Positions 60,197 to 62,867 of a DNA stretch of 62,867 bases are shown piece after piece. The position numbers were made by a program, and so were the translations under genes. The stretch lies in assembly GCF_937941905.1 (NCBI RefSeq), contig NZ_CALDGS010000171.1, positions 1 to 62,867 of the forward strand. Direction: 5' to 3'. The DNA comes from an uncultured Mycolicibacterium sp. (lineage in GTDB: Bacteria; Actinomycetota; Actinomycetes; Mycobacteriales; Mycobacteriaceae). Each line of letters begins with the position of its first letter. The stretch's first letter is position 1. The notes beneath the pieces were generated by a model. That model was not told the origin of the DNA and did not search any database. It was given only the letters and a program-made list of their open reading frames with translations.

Positions 60197-60730
60197 GTGC
60201 ACAGTCGTCGTGGCGTGGTCGCGGCCCTGGCCCTGGCGGTGGGGCTGACCGCAGCATGCGCCAACCACATCGAGGGCCGGCCGATCGCCATCCCACCGTC
60301 GGGCACCGAGCCGAAGGTGTCGATGCCCAGGCCGTCCCGCCTGCCGGCCGCACCGCCGTCGGCCAACGCCCGTGTCCCGGGTGGGGACGTCCAGGTGCTC
60401 ACCCCGCGGGAGGGCGGTTACGTCTTCATCGAGACCAAGTCCGGCCTCACCCGCTGCCAGCTCAACACCGAGTACGTCGGGTGCGAGACGCGGTTCGTCG
60501 ACCCGCCGAGCATCGACGGCCACCCCGCCACCGGGGTGCGACTCGACGCCGACGGCCAGGTGCGCTGGGTGGTGGGCAATCTGGGCGCGATCCCGGCGGT
60601 GACCCTGGACTACCAGCGGTACTCGGCGGTGGGCTGGACCATCGACGCCCGGCCGGACGGCACCCGCTTCACCAACGACCGCACCGGCCACGGCATGGAG
60701 ATCGCCACCGAAGGGGTGCACACCTTCTGA
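60197..60730 (+). CDS. Probable lipoprotein of unknown function
   Basis: A 177-residue protein read from GTG 60197. It has a short signal peptide ending in the lipobox LTAAC (Cys about residue 22), a Pro/Ser-rich linker, and a small beta-rich domain (GGYVFIETKSGLTRCQLN, WVVGNLGAIPAVTL) with two more Cys residues. It should be lipid-anchored outside the membrane. I do not recognise a function. The RBS (GGAGG) is only two bases from the GTG, so the start is not certain. Confidence 0.65.
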   Translation: MHSRRGVVAALALAVGLTAACANHIEGRPIAIPPSGTEPKVSMPRPSRLPAAPPSANARVPGGDVQVLTPREGGYVFIETKSGLTRCQLNTEYVGCETRFVDPPSIDGHPATGVRLDADGQVRWVVGNLGAIPAVTLDYQRYSAVGWTIDARPDGTRFTNDRTGHGMEIATEGVHTF

Positions 60731-60751
60731 GCGCCCGCCTACGGTGGGGTG

Positions 60752-61375
60752 ATGAGCGTCGCACAGCGGGAACGCGCCGCCCTGGTGGCGACCATGCGGG
60801 CCGTCGGCCCGGACGCACCCACGCTGTGCGCCGGCTGGACGGTGCGCGACCTGGCCGCCCACCTGGTGGTGCGCGAGCGCCGACCGGACGCCGCGCCGGG
60901 CATCCTCGTCGCGCCGCTGGCCGGCTACACCGCGCGGGTGCAGCGCCGGATCGCCGACACCACCCCCTGGGCGGAGCTGCTCGAACGGGTGGCCGCCGGC
61001 CCGCCACCGCTGTCGCCGTTCCGGCTGCTCGACCCGCTGGTCAACGTCACCGAGATGTTCATCCACCACGAGGACGTGCGCCGGGCCGCACCGGACTGGC
61101 AGCCGCGCGCGCTCGATCCGGCGACCACCGCCGCGCTGCGCCGGCCGCTGCCCCTGACGGCGCGCATGGCGCTGGGCCGGGCCCCCGCCCGGGTCACGCT
61201 GCGCACCCCCGACGGTGCGGTGGCCGCCGTCGTCGGCCACGGCCCGGCGCTGACGCTGACCGGCGAGCCCGGCGAGCTGCTGCTGTTCCTCGGCGGCCGC
61301 GACGCCGCCCGGGTGGCGTTCGACGGTGACGACGCCCTGTTCGCGGCGGTGCGGGCGGGACGGCGCGGGCTGTAG
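60752..61375 (+). CDS. TIGR03085-like metal-binding protein (DinB/maleylpyruvate isomerase fold)
   Basis: A 207-residue protein. The N-terminal helical bundle has CAGWTVRDLAAHLVVRE and MFIHHEDVRRA, which carry the His/Glu metal ligands of mycothiol-dependent enzymes, and the C-terminal part is a short sterol-carrier-like domain. The reaction is unknown. GTG 60749 is an alternative start one codon upstream. Confidence 0.72.
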   Translation: MSVAQRERAALVATMRAVGPDAPTLCAGWTVRDLAAHLVVRERRPDAAPGILVAPLAGYTARVQRRIADTTPWAELLERVAAGPPPLSPFRLLDPLVNVTEMFIHHEDVRRAAPDWQPRALDPATTAALRRPLPLTARMALGRAPARVTLRTPDGAVAAVVGHGPALTLTGEPGELLLFLGGRDAARVAFDGDDALFAAVRAGRRGL

Positions 61376-61387
61376 CCCCTAGGCTTT

Positions 61388-62326
61388 GTGCTCGTGGACT
61401 TCCGCGTTTTCGTCGAACCCCAGCAGGGCGCGAGCTACACCGACCAGCTCGCGGTGGCCCGCACCGCCGAGCAGTTGGGCTATTCCGCGTTCTTCCGGTC
61501 CGACCACTACCTGGCGATGAGCGGCGACGGCCTGCCCGGCCCGACCGACGCCTGGCTGACCCTGGCCGGGATCGCCCGGGAGACGTCGACGATCCGGCTG
61601 GGCACTCTGGTCACCTCGGCCACCTTCCGCTATCCCGGGCCGTTGGCCATCCAGGTCGCCCAGGTCGACGAGATGAGCGGCGGCCGGGTCGAGTTCGGGC
61701 TGGGCGCGGGCTGGTTCGAGGCCGAGCACCAGGCCTACGCGATCCCGTTCCCGCCGCTGCGGGAACGGTTCGACCGGCTCGAGGAGCAGCTGCGCATCAT
61801 CACCGGGCTGTGGACCACCCCGGCCGGCGAGACCTTCTCCTTCGAGGGCGAGCACTACCGCGTCGTGGACTCCCCGGCGCTGCCCAAACCCGCCCAGTCG
61901 CCGCGGCCGCCGATCATCGTCGGCGGTCAGGGCGCCAAGCGCACGCCCGCGCTGGCGGCGGCGTTCGCCGACGAGTTCAACATCCCGTTCGTGCGGATCG
62001 AGGCGCTCAAGGAGCAGTACGAGCGGGTCGCCGCGGCCGTCGCCGCGGCCGGCCGGGCACCGGAGTCGATGCTGTACTCGGCGGCGTTCGTGCTGTGCGC
62101 GGGCCGCGACGAGGCCCAGATCGCCCGCCGCGCCGACGCGATCCGCCGCGAGGTCGACGAACTGCGCAGCAATTCGCCGCTGGTCGGGACGCCGGCCGAG
62201 ATCGTCGACCGGCTCGGCCCGTTCATCGAGGCCGGGGTGCAGCGGGTGTACCTGCAGGTGCTGGACATGTCGGATCTGGACCACCTCGAGCTGTTCGCCA
62301 GCGAGGTCATCGGGCAGCTGCGCTGA
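61388..62326 (+). CDS. F420-dependent LLM-class oxidoreductase (TIGR03560-like)
   Basis: A 312-residue TIM-barrel enzyme with FRVFVEPQQGASY at the N terminus, FRSDHYLAM, TSATFRYPGPLAIQVAQVD, and FGLGAGWFEAEHQAYAIPF, which are typical of F420 enzymes in mycobacteria. The coenzyme is deazaflavin F420 by family; the substrate is unknown. The gap to the previous gene is 12 bp, so they are probably co-transcribed. Confidence 0.85.
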   Translation: MLVDFRVFVEPQQGASYTDQLAVARTAEQLGYSAFFRSDHYLAMSGDGLPGPTDAWLTLAGIARETSTIRLGTLVTSATFRYPGPLAIQVAQVDEMSGGRVEFGLGAGWFEAEHQAYAIPFPPLRERFDRLEEQLRIITGLWTTPAGETFSFEGEHYRVVDSPALPKPAQSPRPPIIVGGQGAKRTPALAAAFADEFNIPFVRIEALKEQYERVAAAVAAAGRAPESMLYSAAFVLCAGRDEAQIARRADAIRREVDELRSNSPLVGTPAEIVDRLGPFIEAGVQRVYLQVLDMSDLDHLELFASEVIGQLR

Positions 62327-62373
62327 TCGGACCGGGCGGCGGCCGGCCGGGTGCCGTGATTGAATCGGTGCCC

Positions 62374-62817
62374 GTGACCGGCCCGCAGCACGACCACGAA
62401 CCGGCCCCGCCGAACCGGCCGTGGCACCACTCCACGCCGTTGGTGCTGGGTGCGAGTGTGGCCGGGCTGGCGGTGATCGCCCTGCTGGTGGGCCTGGTGG
62501 TGCTCGTGACGCGCCCGTCGCAGACCCCGGCGCCGCCGCCGCTCGACCTCGACGAGCCGGTGTTCACCACCACGACGCGCACCACCACGTCGACCACGAC
62601 CACCACCAGCTATCCGAGCACCAGCCCGCCGGAGACCACCGACCTCGACCCCGACACCACGCTGGTCGACCCGTCCGAGCTCGAGACCGAGGAGGCGTCC
62701 ACCGAACCGGAGACGACCACCCGGACCCGGCCGCGCCGCGACGACGACGAGACGCCGACCACGACCACCACGCGTCAGCGGCCGCGGACGAACGTGACAC
62801 GCTCGCTTTCTCCCTAG
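62374..62817 (+). CDS. Single-pass membrane protein with Thr-rich tail
   Basis: A 147-residue protein with a short Pro-rich cytosolic start, one membrane helix (LVLGASVAGLAVIALLVGLV), and an extracytoplasmic tail made mostly of Thr, Ser, Pro, Asp and Arg. The tail is probably disordered and may be O-mannosylated, as Thr/Pro-rich mycobacterial tails often are. GTG 62374 is chosen; in-frame GTG codons at 62368 and 62356 are alternatives. The function is unknown. Confidence 0.6.
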   Translation: MTGPQHDHEPAPPNRPWHHSTPLVLGASVAGLAVIALLVGLVVLVTRPSQTPAPPPLDLDEPVFTTTTRTTTSTTTTTSYPSTSPPETTDLDPDTTLVDPSELETEEASTEPETTTRTRPRRDDDETPTTTTTRQRPRTNVTRSLSP

Positions 62818-62867
62818 GGCGGCCGTGGTCGACCTCTACTATCGGTGGCCGTGGCGCGACCTGAGGA

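Noticed and set aside
62825..62867. A possible gene start at the right edge (GTG then VDLYYRWPWRDL)
   Set aside because: Only 14 codons are visible and another frame is equally open; too little to call.
1..62867. tRNA or rRNA genes, CRISPR arrays, insertion sequences or attachment sites
   Set aside because: No cloverleaf, no spaced short repeats, no transposase or integrase and no terminal inverted repeats were found by reading.

Overview
The window is about 70% G+C and is mycobacterial. It carries an MbtH protein next to the start of a lipopeptide synthetase, an MmpS/MmpL/MmpL set, a PapA-type acyltransferase, a fatty acyl-AMP ligase, a mycocerosic-acid-synthase-like Pks, a dnaK-grpE-dnaJ-hspR operon with HAIR operators, and an F420-type oxidoreductase. 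The best reading is most of a glycopeptidolipid (GPL) locus of a GPL-producing Mycobacterium/Mycolicibacterium, ending at a conserved chromosomal heat-shock region. Species and exact product cannot be read from the sequence.

Layout. 1-1551 (minus): start of an NRPS (Mps1-like) and mbtH, which build the lipopeptide core. 1848-15864: three GT1 glycosyltransferases on the minus strand, with methyltransferases, a probable dTDP-L-rhamnose 4-epimerase (6-deoxytalose supply), a DrrABC-type ABC exporter, a fourth GT1, and a UDP-hexose dehydrogenase beside a UDP-uronate decarboxylase-like enzyme. 16031-31711: a tailoring region with two related GMC flavoenzymes, three Gfo/Idh/MocA dehydrogenases, an OafA-type O-acyltransferase, an LCM-type and a TylF-type methyltransferase, a GT4 enzyme, a PE-PPE-domain hydrolase/acyltransferase, an alpha/beta hydrolase and a fifth GT1. 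31909-39921: papA and the mmpS-mmpL-mmpL export operon. 40136-44856: a secreted protein, then rmlA, rmlB and a fused rmlC-rmlD for dTDP-L-rhamnose. 44938-52922: a divergent FAAL/Pks pair. 52949-57064: hspR, dnaJ, grpE, dnaK. 57274-62817: a P-type ATPase and small housekeeping or unknown genes.

Likely teamwork: the NRPS makes an acylated peptide. Rhamnose and 6-deoxytalose (and perhaps a uronic acid or pentose) are made by the sugar-nucleotide genes and added by the GT1 enzymes. Sugars are then methylated, acylated and possibly oxidised or epimerised. Export is by MmpS/MmpL and perhaps DrrABC.

Most unusual points: (1) the 2062-residue Pks is collinear with mycocerosic acid synthases, but its ketosynthase has lost Cys, both His and the active-site Lys, and its ketoreductase has lost the Tyr and the NADPH loop, while AT, DH, ER and ACP keep their key residues; (2) GMC plus Gfo/Idh pairs occur twice among glycosyltransferases, suggesting an oxidation/reduction route that edits sugars; (3) the mmpS leader can fold to hide its Shine-Dalgarno sequence; (4) the two mmpL genes share a 70-bp identical patch; (5) an RmlC-RmlD fusion lacks one conserved cupin His.
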